57,509 bases of DNA from Nanosyncoccus sp963544575 (GCA_963544575.1 CAUUFZ010000005.1:1-57509); one strand, 5' to 3'. Shown: positions 17,010 to 26,541, numbered from the stretch's first letter. A program made the numbers and translations. Notes: generated by a model not told the origin, from the letters alone.

Positions 17010-18011
17010 TTATTTAGCGGAATCGAGGAAGTTAATCGTATCGCGCATCGCATCCTCAATAGTGTGCGTGGTTTCCCAGTTCAATTCCCTCTTAGCTTTA
17101 GAAGGATCAGCGAAGATTTCGGCGAGATCACCTGGACGACGGTCAGCAAAATGATGTGGCAAGGCGGCATGATTAGCTTCTTCGAAAGCGTGCATGATTT
17201 CGAGGACGGAGGTACCGCGACCAGAACCGAGATTATAGATGGAAGTACCAGTCTTGGCGAAAGCTTGCATAGATTTTAGGTGGCCGAGAGCGAGATCGAC
17301 GACGTGAATGTAGTCACGAATACAGGTACCGTCTCGAGTATCATAATCATTACCGTAGATGGCGAGTTCTTTAATTTCACCACTTCTGACTTTCATAACG
17401 ATTGGCATAAGATTATTTGGAATACCGTTTGGATCTTCACCGAGAAGACCGGATTCGTGAGCACCAACTGGATTGAAGTAGCGCAAAATCACTACGGACA
17501 TTTCTGGACGAGCCACGGCTTCAGCTTCCAAGATTTTTTCGATCACGTGTTTAGTCTCACCGTATGGGTTAGTAATAGCAACACCAGTAGTGAGAGCTTC
17601 GCTAAGTTTGCCGGAATTCTTTGCGCCATAAACGGTAGCGGAAGAACTGAAGATAATTTTATTGACCTTAAATTCAGCCATACATTTCAAGAGATTAACG
17701 GTGCCCTGAACGTTAGTTTCGTAATATTCGAGAGGTTTCTCGATAGATTCAGCCACGGCCTTTAAGCCTGCGAAGTGAATAACTGCTTCAAAATCGTGAG
17801 ACTGAAAAAGTTCACGCATACCAGCGAGATCTAAAATATCAATCTTGTGAAATTCTGGTTTGGTGCCAGTGAGAGTGGCGATTTTATCGAGAACTTCGAT
17901 TTTACTATTAAATAAATTATCGATAATTGTAACTTCGTGACCAGCCTTAATTAATTCTACGACAGTATGTGAACCAATGTAGCCAGTACCTCCAGTAACG
18001 AGAATTTTCAT
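17010..18011 (-). CDS. galE: UDP-glucose 4-epimerase
   Basis: A 333-aa extended short-chain dehydrogenase of the usual GalE length. It shows the NAD-binding TGGTGYIGSHTVVEL at the N-terminus, HFAGLKAVAES, the catalytic SSSATVYG and YGETK (Tyr-x-x-x-Lys), and RYFNPVGAH. The C-terminus has GTCIRDYIHVVDLA and the RRPGDLAE substrate loop. It interconverts UDP-glucose and UDP-galactose (possibly also the N-acetyl forms) and so supplies donors for the surrounding glycosyltransferases. AAAAGGAG precedes the ATG. A TATAAT box at 18034-18039 overlaps the end of the upstream gene. Confidence 0.95.
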   Translation of the reverse strand: MKILVTGGTGYIGSHTVVELIKAGHEVTIIDNLFNSKIEVLDKIATLTGTKPEFHKIDILDLAGMRELFQSHDFEAVIHFAGLKAVAESIEKPLEYYETNVQGTVNLLKCMAEFKVNKIIFSSSATVYGAKNSGKLSEALTTGVAITNPYGETKHVIEKILEAEAVARPEMSVVILRYFNPVGAHESGLLGEDPNGIPNNLMPIVMKVRSGEIKELAIYGNDYDTRDGTCIRDYIHVVDLALGHLKSMQAFAKTGTSIYNLGSGRGTSVLEIMHAFEEANHAALPHHFADRRPGDLAEIFADPSKAKRELNWETTHTIEDAMRDTINFLDSAK

Positions 18012-18030
18012 GTGGGTTGACTCCTTTTTA

Positions 18031-19017
18031 TTAATTATAAACCCTTAAAGTGATTTTTCGAAAAATTTGATAGAGAATACCACGAGGACTATGAATTAAT
18101 TTCAAATAAAAACGAAGTTTTTTGGTGAGAAATGGATTTTTAAATTGAGAGCTGGCGAGTTTTCTAGTTTTCATCAAATATGCATCGTAATATGATTGAT
18201 TAATTTGGCGACTTATCGCATGATCCAAAAAAGCAAAATAGGACAAAAGTAATGCTATATCTGCAGCTAATTTCAAATTCGATTTTTGAAGATATTGGCC
18301 GGCTTCGATCGCCATTTGTTCCTTGACTTGGAGACGTTTTAAGGTTTTTTCTTCAGAATAGCGATTTTTAGTGATTTCTGAATGCGTGCGCTGATATACG
18401 TATAGCACATCTGAAATATAAACAACAGTTTGCGCATGAGAAAATAATTTATAGGTCGTAAGATTATCTTCATGAATTTGTCCAACCGGATATTCAATCT
18501 TGTAATCAGTAAATAAGCTTTTTCGATAAAGTTTATTCCAAGGTAAGATATTAAAATCCTGTTGTTTAATTAAAGAATCCTCAGTAGCTTGATGACCGGT
18601 GATTTTTTGGGACTTTAAGGCATGAACAATCGAAGATTTTTCGAATTTTTCTTGATAACCACAAACCGTAATATCGACATCTAAATCTTCAAAAAACGGT
18701 GCCGCTAATTTTTCTAAATAATCAGATTTCACCGAGTCATCACCATCAATAAAACAAACTAGTTCACCATTCGCTAGTTTAATTCCACGATTACGAACGG
18801 CAGAAATTCCGCCATTTTCTTGAGAATAAATGCGAAATTTAGGGTTTGATTGATAGCTTCTTAAAATCTCTTCTGTTTGATCAGTGGAACCATCATTAAT
18901 TACAATAATTTCAAAATTGGAATACGTTTGATTAATTAAAGAATTCAGACAAGTCTTAATGTATTTTTCAACATTGTAAGCCGGAACAATAACGGAAATA
19001 AGTGGGGTGTTTTTCAT
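18031..19017 (-). CDS. GT2-family glycosyltransferase
   Basis: A 328-aa GT-A enzyme (TPLISVIVPAYNVEKYI, VINDGSTDQT, NGGISAVRNRGIKLA, then the metal-binding FIDGDDSV). The frame is open to 19086, but the start is placed at 19017. There the GT2 domain begins at once, and the upstream gene's stop lies 2 bases before. The C-terminal part (about residues 215-328) is helical and basic. It probably forms a two-gene unit with the GT4 upstream and adds a sugar in the same surface glycan. Confidence 0.87.
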   Translation of the reverse strand: MKNTPLISVIVPAYNVEKYIKTCLNSLINQTYSNFEIIVINDGSTDQTEEILRSYQSNPKFRIYSQENGGISAVRNRGIKLANGELVCFIDGDDSVKSDYLEKLAAPFFEDLDVDITVCGYQEKFEKSSIVHALKSQKITGHQATEDSLIKQQDFNILPWNKLYRKSLFTDYKIEYPVGQIHEDNLTTYKLFSHAQTVVYISDVLYVYQRTHSEITKNRYSEEKTLKRLQVKEQMAIEAGQYLQKSNLKLAADIALLLSYFAFLDHAISRQINQSYYDAYLMKTRKLASSQFKNPFLTKKLRFYLKLIHSPRGILYQIFRKITLRVYN

Positions 19018-19018
19018 T

Positions 19019-20194
19019 TTATTTAACCTTTTTATTAAGTAGGGGGATGAGTTTTTCGTGAATGGTTTTTTCATAATCAAATTCATGAAGATATTTTAGT
19101 CGTGACTGATGGCTAAATTCTTTCATTAACTCTGGATTCGATAATAGCTTTTCAATAGCTTCGGCAAGTGCGTCTATATCCTTGGCTGGAATAAGTAGAC
19201 CATTTCTTTGGTCTTCGACAACTTCCGGATTACCATCAATATTAGTAGCAATGATAGCCTTACCGAGCATGGTCGCATCGATAAGAGATAAACTTAACCC
19301 CTCGATATAGGATGCAAGGATGAAAATTTCTGATGCAGCAATTTTTCTAAGTGGCTCATCTGTAAAACCGTGATAAATAATTTGGGAACTAGAATGCTTT
19401 TGACAAAAATCAGATAGTGGACCAGTGCCATAAATATGCAGTTTAGCTTCCGGAAATTTTTTTGCAACTTGGGAAAATCCAGTAATTAGTTCCCTAATTC
19501 CTTTATATTCTTCTAGTCTTCCAAGATAGATTAAAGAATGCGGAGATGGTTTTATTGCTTCAAGTTCCGCATATCGATCAATGGCACCATTTTTTATAGT
19601 AATAAGGTTTTCTAATTTTTCAATCTTTGTATGAGATATTAAATTTTCAAAATAATTTCGCTCATAATCTGAAATAAAGATTATCTTTTCAACATTTTTA
19701 ACAATTCGGAGGATTTTTTTGCCAATATAATTTTTATATTTTTGATTAACATTTTGAAGAACCCAACTACGAAAATCCATGTGGTCTAACCAAAAAACCG
19801 GAATACACATTTTCTTTGCAGCTAAAGTAGCGGCGATTAAATCGTCACGTGATTGCACAATGATGGCGGCTGGCTGATATTTTTTAAATTGTTTTCGATA
19901 CCAAAAAGCAAGGTATTTTTGCCACAATAAATAAATTGGTAGAAGAAAATTTCTTAATCCACTCCAATTTTGTTGACACAGAAAAGGTGATTTCTGAGCC
20001 AAGATTTTTTGATCTTGACTAACTTTAAGAAGTTTATTGGAAGAAGTAAAAATCACAGGCGTAAAATCATTTTTATCTAAAATCTGCGAAAGAGTTAATT
20101 GAAAAGTCTCTCCACCACCATAAAATTTTGGGTTCGTATTGCGAATCAAAATTATCCTAGGCTTTGATTTTTGACCTTCAGAAGCTTTATCCAT
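19019..20194 (-). CDS. GT4-family glycosyltransferase
   Basis: A 391-aa GT-B enzyme. The N-terminus has the GGGETFQL donor/acceptor loop (RNTNPKFYGGGETFQL). The C-terminal half has SLIYLGRLEEYKGI, LHIYGTGPL and the EGLSLSLIDATMLGKAIIAT motif, followed by NGLLIPAKD. Its TGATATAAT promoter ends exactly 6 nt before the ATG, so the transcript is probably leaderless. The gene stands divergent to the large fused glycosyltransferase, only 46 nt away, and leads into the GT2 gene downstream. Confidence 0.9.
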   Translation of the reverse strand: MDKASEGQKSKPRIILIRNTNPKFYGGGETFQLTLSQILDKNDFTPVIFTSSNKLLKVSQDQKILAQKSPFLCQQNWSGLRNFLLPIYLLWQKYLAFWYRKQFKKYQPAAIIVQSRDDLIAATLAAKKMCIPVFWLDHMDFRSWVLQNVNQKYKNYIGKKILRIVKNVEKIIFISDYERNYFENLISHTKIEKLENLITIKNGAIDRYAELEAIKPSPHSLIYLGRLEEYKGIRELITGFSQVAKKFPEAKLHIYGTGPLSDFCQKHSSSQIIYHGFTDEPLRKIAASEIFILASYIEGLSLSLIDATMLGKAIIATNIDGNPEVVEDQRNGLLIPAKDIDALAEAIEKLLSNPELMKEFSHQSRLKYLHEFDYEKTIHEKLIPLLNKKVK

Positions 20195-20200
20195 AAGTTA

Positions 20201-20209
20201 ATTATATCA
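20201..20209 (-). promoter_or_regulatory. Extended -10 promoter, leaderless spacing (GT4)
   Basis: TGATATAAT on the minus strand ends 6 nt before the ATG at 20194. Confidence 0.7.
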
Positions 20210-20221
20210 TTAGATAGACTG

Positions 20222-20230
20222 TGCTATAAT
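20222..20230 (+). promoter_or_regulatory. Extended -10 promoter (fused glycosyltransferase)
   Basis: TGCTATAAT ends 10 nt before the ATG at 20241. The AAGG between them lies where transcription should begin, so a functional Shine-Dalgarno sequence is doubtful. Confidence 0.6.
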
Positions 20231-20240
20231 AAGGCTTAAT

Positions 20241-22385
20241 ATGAAGAGAGTTGATTTATCAGTGGCGGTGACCGCGCATAACGAAGGTATTATTGCGCAT
20301 AAAACAATTTTAAGTCTATTTGCAGCAGCTAAGAAACTTGAAGAAAAAAATATTAGTTACGAATTTTTAGTTCATATCGATAATGGCGACAAAGAAACCA
20401 TTGATTATTTTAAACAATACGAGAAGAATAAAAAATTTAGAATTTTCCAAAATCATTTCGGTGATTTAGGTTCATCACGTAATTTCTTATCTCAGAATGC
20501 CGATGGCGAATGTATCGCTTTTTTGGATGCGGATGATTTAGTTTCCGATAATTGGTTAATAACTGCTTATGAAACATTAAAAAACTCCAAACAGGAAGCC
20601 GTGGTTCATCCAGAGGCTGTCCTAAATTTCGGCCTAGATGTACCAAGTGTATTAACAATCCAAAAAGAATCTCGAGATAAAAAGGACGATATAGCAGTAT
20701 TGATTGGCGAAAATAGATGGTGTTCAGTCGTTATGGCCTTAAGGGACACTTTTATAAAAATACCTTACCATAAATTAGGTAATGGGTTTGGCTATGAGGA
20801 TTATATTTTTAATATTGAAGTAACTAATGCTAATATCTATCATGCAATAGCCCCAGAGACCGTATTATTTTACAGAAAATCAAAAACATCGATGCTTTCA
20901 ACCAATAATAATAATAACTTCATTTTGCCATATGTAGGTCTTTTTGATTTTGCCACAATACACAACATCTTCCCAGACAACACTAAAACAACAATAAAAA
21001 CACCGTTCAAAGCACATGCATATGCGCTTTATAAAAGAATTCGCAATAATGATTATTTAAATTTTTTTATAACTCCAGTAGCAAAATTGACATTAAGAAT
21101 ACTAGGTAAATATGAGAAGGTTAATAATATTGATTCTCTTCCAAAATATTTACTAGATAACTGGATTAAAATAAATAGAATAGATACTCAATTATATCCA
21201 TACACTGATTTAGTTAAAAATACTTCAATTTATAAACCAGAATCACATATTGAGATTGGCAAAACATTTATAAATATTACAAAAAAGGTAAAATATAATA
21301 AGCCAAATTATATTTTTATTGTCCCATGGGTTATACGTGGTGGTGGAGACAAGGTTTTATTTAATATGATTAAAGCAATGAAATCAATCCACCCAAAATG
21401 GAATTTTACTGTAATTTCAACCCTACCATCATCTAATATTTGGGCGAACAGACTTCCGGAATATGTTGATTTTATTGATTTTGGAAACTCACGAGAAAAA
21501 TTAACAGATTATGAACAAGACATTTTATTCTCTAGAATCTTAACTCAGTTAAACTGTAGGAATATTCATATTATTAATTCAGAATTCGCCTATAGGTGGG
21601 CAATTAACCACAAGATTTTACTTCAAAAAAATTACCACACTACAGCATCCGTATTTAATACAGTTTTTATCGACGGAAGCAAAAATATGGGGCGATCTAC
21701 ATATGTAAATCCATACATCTTCTTATTGCGAGATACCTTAAAAAAGGTTTATACCGACAACCAAACAGTGATTGATGAGTGTATAAGTGAACATGCCTTA
21801 CCGGTAGAATTATTCAAGGTACACTATCAACCAATCGAAGAAAATATTATAAAACCACATGAAAATAAAAATTCTAAACTAAACATTCTTTGGGCTGGAC
21901 GGATTACATCACTGAAACTACCTAATATTGTCAAACAAATTGGTGAAGGATTACCAGATAATCTTTTCAATATTGATGTATATGGTGAATTTTCAAGTGA
22001 TATACCACATGATTATTTTAATAATATTGATTCAATTAATTATAAAGGAACTTTCGACGGTTTTTTCAATATACCAACAAATAATTACGACATCTTGTTA
22101 TACACAAGCGAAGCAGATGGTATACCAAATATTTTACTAGAAGCGACCGCAGCTGGCTTACCGATTATAGCCAGTAATGACGGTGGAGTACATGAATTTA
22201 TTCAAGATAAAAAAACTGGTATATTAATTAATAATCCTAACGATGTTAAGAGTTACATCAACGAGCTGAGGAAAATTCAAAAAGATAAAACAATCTTATC
22301 AACATATATTAATAACGCTCAAAAATTGTTAAAAAACAGACATTCATTTAATTACTTTATTAAGGAAATTGAAGAAGATTTTTAA
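20241..22385 (+). CDS. Bifunctional glycosyltransferase: GT2 fused to GT4
   Basis: A 714-aa protein with two complete enzymes. Residues 1-230 are a GT2 domain (SVAVTAHNEG, SSRNFLSQNADGECIAFLDADD with the metal site near 96-99). A linker of about 110 residues follows. Residues about 345-714 are a GT4 domain (FIVPWVIRGGGDKVLFNMI, LNILWAGRITSLK, EADGIPNILLEATAAGLPIIASNDGG). One protein could thus add two successive sugars. It stands in a plus-strand pair with the 892-aa membrane protein, 34 nt upstream of it. The region is visibly more A/T-rich in codon use than the flanking minus-strand genes. Confidence 0.88.
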   Translation: MKRVDLSVAVTAHNEGIIAHKTILSLFAAAKKLEEKNISYEFLVHIDNGDKETIDYFKQYEKNKKFRIFQNHFGDLGSSRNFLSQNADGECIAFLDADDLVSDNWLITAYETLKNSKQEAVVHPEAVLNFGLDVPSVLTIQKESRDKKDDIAVLIGENRWCSVVMALRDTFIKIPYHKLGNGFGYEDYIFNIEVTNANIYHAIAPETVLFYRKSKTSMLSTNNNNNFILPYVGLFDFATIHNIFPDNTKTTIKTPFKAHAYALYKRIRNNDYLNFFITPVAKLTLRILGKYEKVNNIDSLPKYLLDNWIKINRIDTQLYPYTDLVKNTSIYKPESHIEIGKTFINITKKVKYNKPNYIFIVPWVIRGGGDKVLFNMIKAMKSIHPKWNFTVISTLPSSNIWANRLPEYVDFIDFGNSREKLTDYEQDILFSRILTQLNCRNIHIINSEFAYRWAINHKILLQKNYHTTASVFNTVFIDGSKNMGRSTYVNPYIFLLRDTLKKVYTDNQTVIDECISEHALPVELFKVHYQPIEENIIKPHENKNSKLNILWAGRITSLKLPNIVKQIGEGLPDNLFNIDVYGEFSSDIPHDYFNNIDSINYKGTFDGFFNIPTNNYDILLYTSEADGIPNILLEATAAGLPIIASNDGGVHEFIQDKKTGILINNPNDVKSYINELRKIQKDKTILSTYINNAQKLLKNRHSFNYFIKEIEEDF

Positions 22386-22419
22386 ATTTTAAGAGTTACT
22401 ACAAGAAAGGAAGTAAAAA

Positions 22420-25098
22420 ATGAATATTATAAGCATAATACATAATAAAATAAGAACTAATAAGAGCGAAATATTAAAAATAATTAAATTATTTTTAATA
22501 GCTTTTACTCTCAATGTATTTCTTTTGTTTTTTATTAATGTATTTACAAACGGTATGGTAAATGATGCATTCTTTAATGCCGACTCATTGAGGGCTTTTG
22601 ATGACCTAACAAATCATCTCGGTAATCATTACAGAACAAGAGTTCATCCATTATTCGTGATTTTTACTCAACCTTTTGTTTGGATGTTAAAAATAATATT
22701 CAGTTCACCAAATGCTACAATTATTTTTCAATCTTTTATCGGTGCATTATGTGTAATTCTCTTTTATTTCAATTTAAAGAAAATAAATAAGAAAAATATT
22801 AACCTAAATCCAATTTTAGCGATTTTTATTCTTTCTTTCTCTCAAATAGTATTTTCTTCAATTTTTGAAACATATATTTTTGCCGAATTTACTCTTCTAA
22901 TAATGTGGTTAATCGGTCAAAACCTCGTAGACAAAAAATTAAATTACCTTAATATATTAACCCTTATCATTGTCGGCGTTTTAGCTATTAGCATAACAAT
23001 TACTAATTATTTTCAATTTATAATTCTATTAATTTTTGTTATCTTATTTAATAAAAAAGTAAACAATAAAATTGCAACCTTTTTATCGATTATATTCTTA
23101 TCTAGCTCAGTAGCCGTATTACTTGCTTGTCTACAAAATATAATATGGCCTTCAGCTAATAACTTCTTTACAGCATCGATAGAAGGTTTTCTATTAAATA
23201 AGAATTCAGAAGAATTTTTATATATTGATAAAAATCTTTCGTTAACTAATATTTTGATGCAAATCAAGGCAAGTACTGTTTTTCAGTTTAGCCTATTTGG
23301 TAATTATAGACTTACAGATTTTACATTCTATTCTAATATATTTATTGATTTATTTGCATGTTTATTATTTGCAATGTTTGCATGGTTAAATATTCACTTT
23401 ATCCTACATGAAAAATCAAATATCTTAAAGCATAAATTTTATCTAAGTATTTTATGTGCGTACGGCTTTAATTTTGTTCTACATCTTTTCTATGGTCCAA
23501 AAGAGAGTTTCTTGTATACATTAAATTATATTTATTTACCATACTTCATGATTTTCTATATAGTAAATAATTCAAACTTTTCATTATTGAATTTTATTAA
23601 TAAAAAGAAGAAGTTTTTTACAGTTTGTTTGATTGTGTTTCTACTATTACAGATAATTGGTATAATTAGATACTTATATTCCGCTTTTATGTTATTTGGA
23701 TTCAATAACACAATGCCTAAAAGACTATTTATCACTATATTCATATCTGTATCCATATTACTTTTCTTGTATATAAAAAATAAAATTTACGCATTATTCA
23801 TCGTAATATTACTTGCAGTCATTTCAATTACTGGAATTAAATCTATTAATAAAACCCTCACTAGTCGACCAATTAAGAATGAAGAAATGTTGATTTCTGC
23901 AAAATCAGAATATAAATATTTTATGAATTCAAATGAGAATATTAATTTGATATCCAGCCTAGCATCATATTATTACGAACTTAATATTCCACTAAATCGT
24001 GAAAATTACTATGTTGGTAAATTTGAAAAAACTGACAAAAAATATTCAAACTTTTACTATTTTGGCATGGTAGATAGACGTAAGATTTTATATAAAGAAG
24101 GCAAGTTAATCGATCTCAAAACAAAAGAGGTTATCAAAGAATTTCCATACAAACACGAATTAATTATTCCAAATGAATATACAGTACTATTGTCAGATGA
24201 GAATAAAAACATTATCAAAATTTTTGAAAACGAAGATGGTGTATTTATTAAACAAAATGATAAGATTGAATTAATAACATCTGGGAAACAAAAATTTAAT
24301 TTACCAACATTCAAAGATAAAAAATATGCAAATACATTGCGAGTTTTAAACCAAGAAATTTTATTCAATTTCGACGGTATCATTTTAAAACCTAATATCA
24401 TTAGCTATAAAAACAGTAATAATGTCTGGTATCGTGATACGATGATTGCGACAATGGTGTTAGAATATACAAATAACACGCATTTGTTAGAGCCGTGGGT
24501 TAAAACTATTTCTAATATTTATGACTGTCAACGTTCTCTAGTTAATAATGATCATAACTGTTCGATAAAAGAGGCGGATAATCCTGGTGAATTATTATAT
24601 ATTTTAGGTGTAGTAAAAAATAACAGATCTGACTTAAAAGAAAAGATCATCAACGAAGTAAAAACTAAATCACATGATGGTTTATTCTCTGGCTTAGTAG
24701 ATGGAGAGGAAATGAGTTTTTATCCTACCAGCTTACTATTATTTGGAGCAAAAAAGAATAATATAGATTTAAGTAAATACCTAAAAACACCTACAGTACT
24801 TGACCACTACGCAAGTCTTACATGGTGGGACAAAGAAACTCCAAGATATAATATAACACCGATTGACTCTGTTTTATTCTCATATTTAGAATGGGGATCG
24901 ACACACTATAAGAATGGTCATTATGGAAAGGTTCATATTCTTGACGAATATTATCCACTTTCTTATGAGGCTGGATTAAGTCAGGAGATAGCTGATGATC
25001 AAAAATTTGTATCTGAGCATTATAGTGTTCCTGGCGGTCCAATTCTTACACATATTTGGCACGCTGCAGAGATTTTCCTATTATTAGCTGAAATGTAG
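22420..25098 (+). CDS. GT-C-like membrane glycosyltransferase fused to an alpha-helical glycosidase-like domain
   Basis: An 892-aa protein. Residues 25-470 hold about 11-12 membrane helices. The first external loop has the acidic VNDAFFNADSLRAFDDL, followed by TRVHPLF, resembling PMT/GT39-type GT-C enzymes that use polyprenyl-phosphate sugars. Residues 480-640 are a soluble region. Residues 640-892 contain NVWYRDTMIATMVLEY, NPGELLYILG and a helical, Trp/Tyr-rich tail reminiscent of (alpha/alpha)6-barrel glycosidases. The second assignment is tentative. AAAGGAAG precedes the ATG. It shares the A/T-rich codon use of the fused GT upstream and ends at a strong terminator. Confidence 0.75.
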   Translation: MNIISIIHNKIRTNKSEILKIIKLFLIAFTLNVFLLFFINVFTNGMVNDAFFNADSLRAFDDLTNHLGNHYRTRVHPLFVIFTQPFVWMLKIIFSSPNATIIFQSFIGALCVILFYFNLKKINKKNINLNPILAIFILSFSQIVFSSIFETYIFAEFTLLIMWLIGQNLVDKKLNYLNILTLIIVGVLAISITITNYFQFIILLIFVILFNKKVNNKIATFLSIIFLSSSVAVLLACLQNIIWPSANNFFTASIEGFLLNKNSEEFLYIDKNLSLTNILMQIKASTVFQFSLFGNYRLTDFTFYSNIFIDLFACLLFAMFAWLNIHFILHEKSNILKHKFYLSILCAYGFNFVLHLFYGPKESFLYTLNYIYLPYFMIFYIVNNSNFSLLNFINKKKKFFTVCLIVFLLLQIIGIIRYLYSAFMLFGFNNTMPKRLFITIFISVSILLFLYIKNKIYALFIVILLAVISITGIKSINKTLTSRPIKNEEMLISAKSEYKYFMNSNENINLISSLASYYYELNIPLNRENYYVGKFEKTDKKYSNFYYFGMVDRRKILYKEGKLIDLKTKEVIKEFPYKHELIIPNEYTVLLSDENKNIIKIFENEDGVFIKQNDKIELITSGKQKFNLPTFKDKKYANTLRVLNQEILFNFDGIILKPNIISYKNSNNVWYRDTMIATMVLEYTNNTHLLEPWVKTISNIYDCQRSLVNNDHNCSIKEADNPGELLYILGVVKNNRSDLKEKIINEVKTKSHDGLFSGLVDGEEMSFYPTSLLLFGAKKNNIDLSKYLKTPTVLDHYASLTWWDKETPRYNITPIDSVLFSYLEWGSTHYKNGHYGKVHILDEYYPLSYEAGLSQEIADDQKFVSEHYSVPGGPILTHIWHAAEIFLLLAEM

Positions 25099-25104
25099 TA
25101 ATTA

Positions 25105-25135
25105 AAAAATACCACCTTAAATAGGTGGTATTTTT
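25105..25135. terminator. Bidirectional terminator between convergent operons
   Basis: A perfect 13-bp stem (25105-25117 with 25123-25135, AAAAATACCACCT/AGGTGGTATTTTT) with loop TAAAT and T runs on both strands. Confidence 0.88.
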
Positions 25136-25136
25136 A

Positions 25137-25685
25137 TTATTTCCATTCTTGAAGTTCGTCGCCTTTTACAAGATAAGCTTGTTTTGATATTTGTTTTAAT
25201 GGGGCATCACTTTTACTGTCAGAATAGAATTTGTTAATTTTCATATCAGGGTAGATTTGATAAAAGCGGTTAACCTTTTCTTCGGCTCGACAATTTTCAC
25301 CATCAATTTTACCGGTTCGGGGATCCATTCTGGTGCCCATTAGCTTAATATTTAAGCGATCGGTCATTTCTTTCAGGATGAATTCTGGTGAGGCAGAGAT
25401 AATTAAATCATCAGATTGTTTTTGCTCTAAATACCAATCTTTAATTTTAGTCTGGTGTTGATCCCAGAATTCAGAGAGATGTAAATCTTTAACCGAGATG
25501 AGAAAACTAAAAAAATTTTCCTTGAATTTTTTTCGACTAATAATCTTAGTTTTAAATAGGACCGCAGAAAAAACTTGATAAGGTAAGTAAAGTACTAATG
25601 ACGGCTTTCTTTTGACGGAAAATTTCCAAAAATCCAAGGAAGCATCGCCATCATAAATTGTTTTATCAAAATCATATACGTTCAT
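25137..25685 (-). CDS. HAD-superfamily phosphatase (subclass IB)
   Basis: A 182-aa protein with the HAD catalytic motif VYDFDKTIYDGDAS at the very N-terminus, the Thr/Ser motif LIISASPEF, and the acidic metal motif FYSDSKSDAPLK near the end. The helical cap between motifs I and II marks subclass IB (phosphoserine-phosphatase-like). It starts one base from the stop of the UbiA-family gene. This placement suggests that it dephosphorylates the UbiA product, polyprenyl-phosphoryl-5-phosphoribose. That link is an inference from context and from known UbiA/HAD associations. Confidence 0.82.
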   Translation of the reverse strand: MNVYDFDKTIYDGDASLDFWKFSVKRKPSLVLYLPYQVFSAVLFKTKIISRKKFKENFFSFLISVKDLHLSEFWDQHQTKIKDWYLEQKQSDDLIISASPEFILKEMTDRLNIKLMGTRMDPRTGKIDGENCRAEEKVNRFYQIYPDMKINKFYSDSKSDAPLKQISKQAYLVKGDELQEWK

Positions 25686-25686
25686 A

Positions 25687-26541
25687 TTACAACCTAATAA
25701 TCACCATTAAATATATAATAAATAACAAACCGATAAGCATCAAAGGCTTATTTTTCATAATTACATCGGCTGGATCGCCGTATTTATCTTTTTCAGCGAC
25801 ATAAATATAAGAAATAATGAGAATAATTAACATTGGTACGCTAGCTAAGAATAGATCACGATGCTCGGGATAAGCATTACTACACCATTCAGTGTAGAAA
25901 ACAATGATTAAAACCAAGAACATATTCATAATGGATTTTAAATATTCCGTATTATATTTCTTTAATACGGAGCGTGTCTGATTTCCGGTTTTAATAATTT
26001 CATTGTAGCGTTTAGAAATACCCAGATAAAATGCGCCAGACATAACTACGAGATATAGTAATGGTGAAACTGCAATACCCGATAAAATACTTCCTAAAAA
26101 TAGACGAATCATAAATCCTGAGGTAAGGATGACGACGTCAAGAATTGGAATATTTTTAAGACCTAAAGAATAGCCCAAATTTAAGATAAAATATCCAGCA
26201 ATCAGACCAATTGAGGCTATAGGAAAAGTAAAGGAAATAGCAATTACTACGAGAAGCAATACAGATAATGTAATCCAGGCTTCTTTTTTAGTTACCGCAC
26301 CACTAGCGAGTGGACGTTTTTTCTTAACCGGATGTAGACGATCTTTTTCGATATCTTTATAATCGTTAATAATATAAATAGATGAAGCTACTAAACAAAA
26401 AACGATAAACCCGAGAATACTGGTTCGAAAATCTTTTAATGTAAGATCTTTTATACCAAAAATTAATGGGAGAAAGATTAAGAGATTTTTAACTGAATGT
26501 TTAGGGCGAAGAAGTTTAATGATATTTTTAATTTTTTCCAT
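25687..26541 (-). CDS. UbiA-family prenyltransferase, probable polyprenyl-phosphate phosphoribosyltransferase
   Basis: A 284-aa membrane protein with about 8-9 helices. The first catalytic Asp-rich loop is IYIINDYKDIEKDRLHP followed by KKKRPLASG, and a second Asp loop is LDVVILTSGF. This NDYxDxxxDRxHPxKxxRPxASG pattern is characteristic of decaprenyl-phosphate phosphoribosyltransferases (the Rv3806c group) and not of ubiquinone or heme pathway members. The N-terminal LLRPKHSVKNLLIFLPLIF fits the same group. It joins PRPP to polyprenyl phosphate. The PRPP-making prs gene lies directly upstream and a HAD phosphatase directly downstream. Confidence 0.88.
   Translation of the reverse strand: MEKIKNIIKLLRPKHSVKNLLIFLPLIFGIKDLTLKDFRTSILGFIVFCLVASSIYIINDYKDIEKDRLHPVKKKRPLASGAVTKKEAWITLSVLLLVVIAISFTFPIASIGLIAGYFILNLGYSLGLKNIPILDVVILTSGFMIRLFLGSILSGIAVSPLLYLVVMSGAFYLGISKRYNEIIKTGNQTRSVLKKYNTEYLKSIMNMFLVLIIVFYTEWCSNAYPEHRDLFLASVPMLIILIISYIYVAEKDKYGDPADVIMKNKPLMLIGLLFIIYLMVIIRL

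Noticed and set aside
19018..19086. Longer start of the GT2 gene overlapping the upstream GT4 gene
   Set aside because: It adds 23 residues without family resemblance and overlaps the upstream gene. Met at 19017 begins directly at the GT2 domain.
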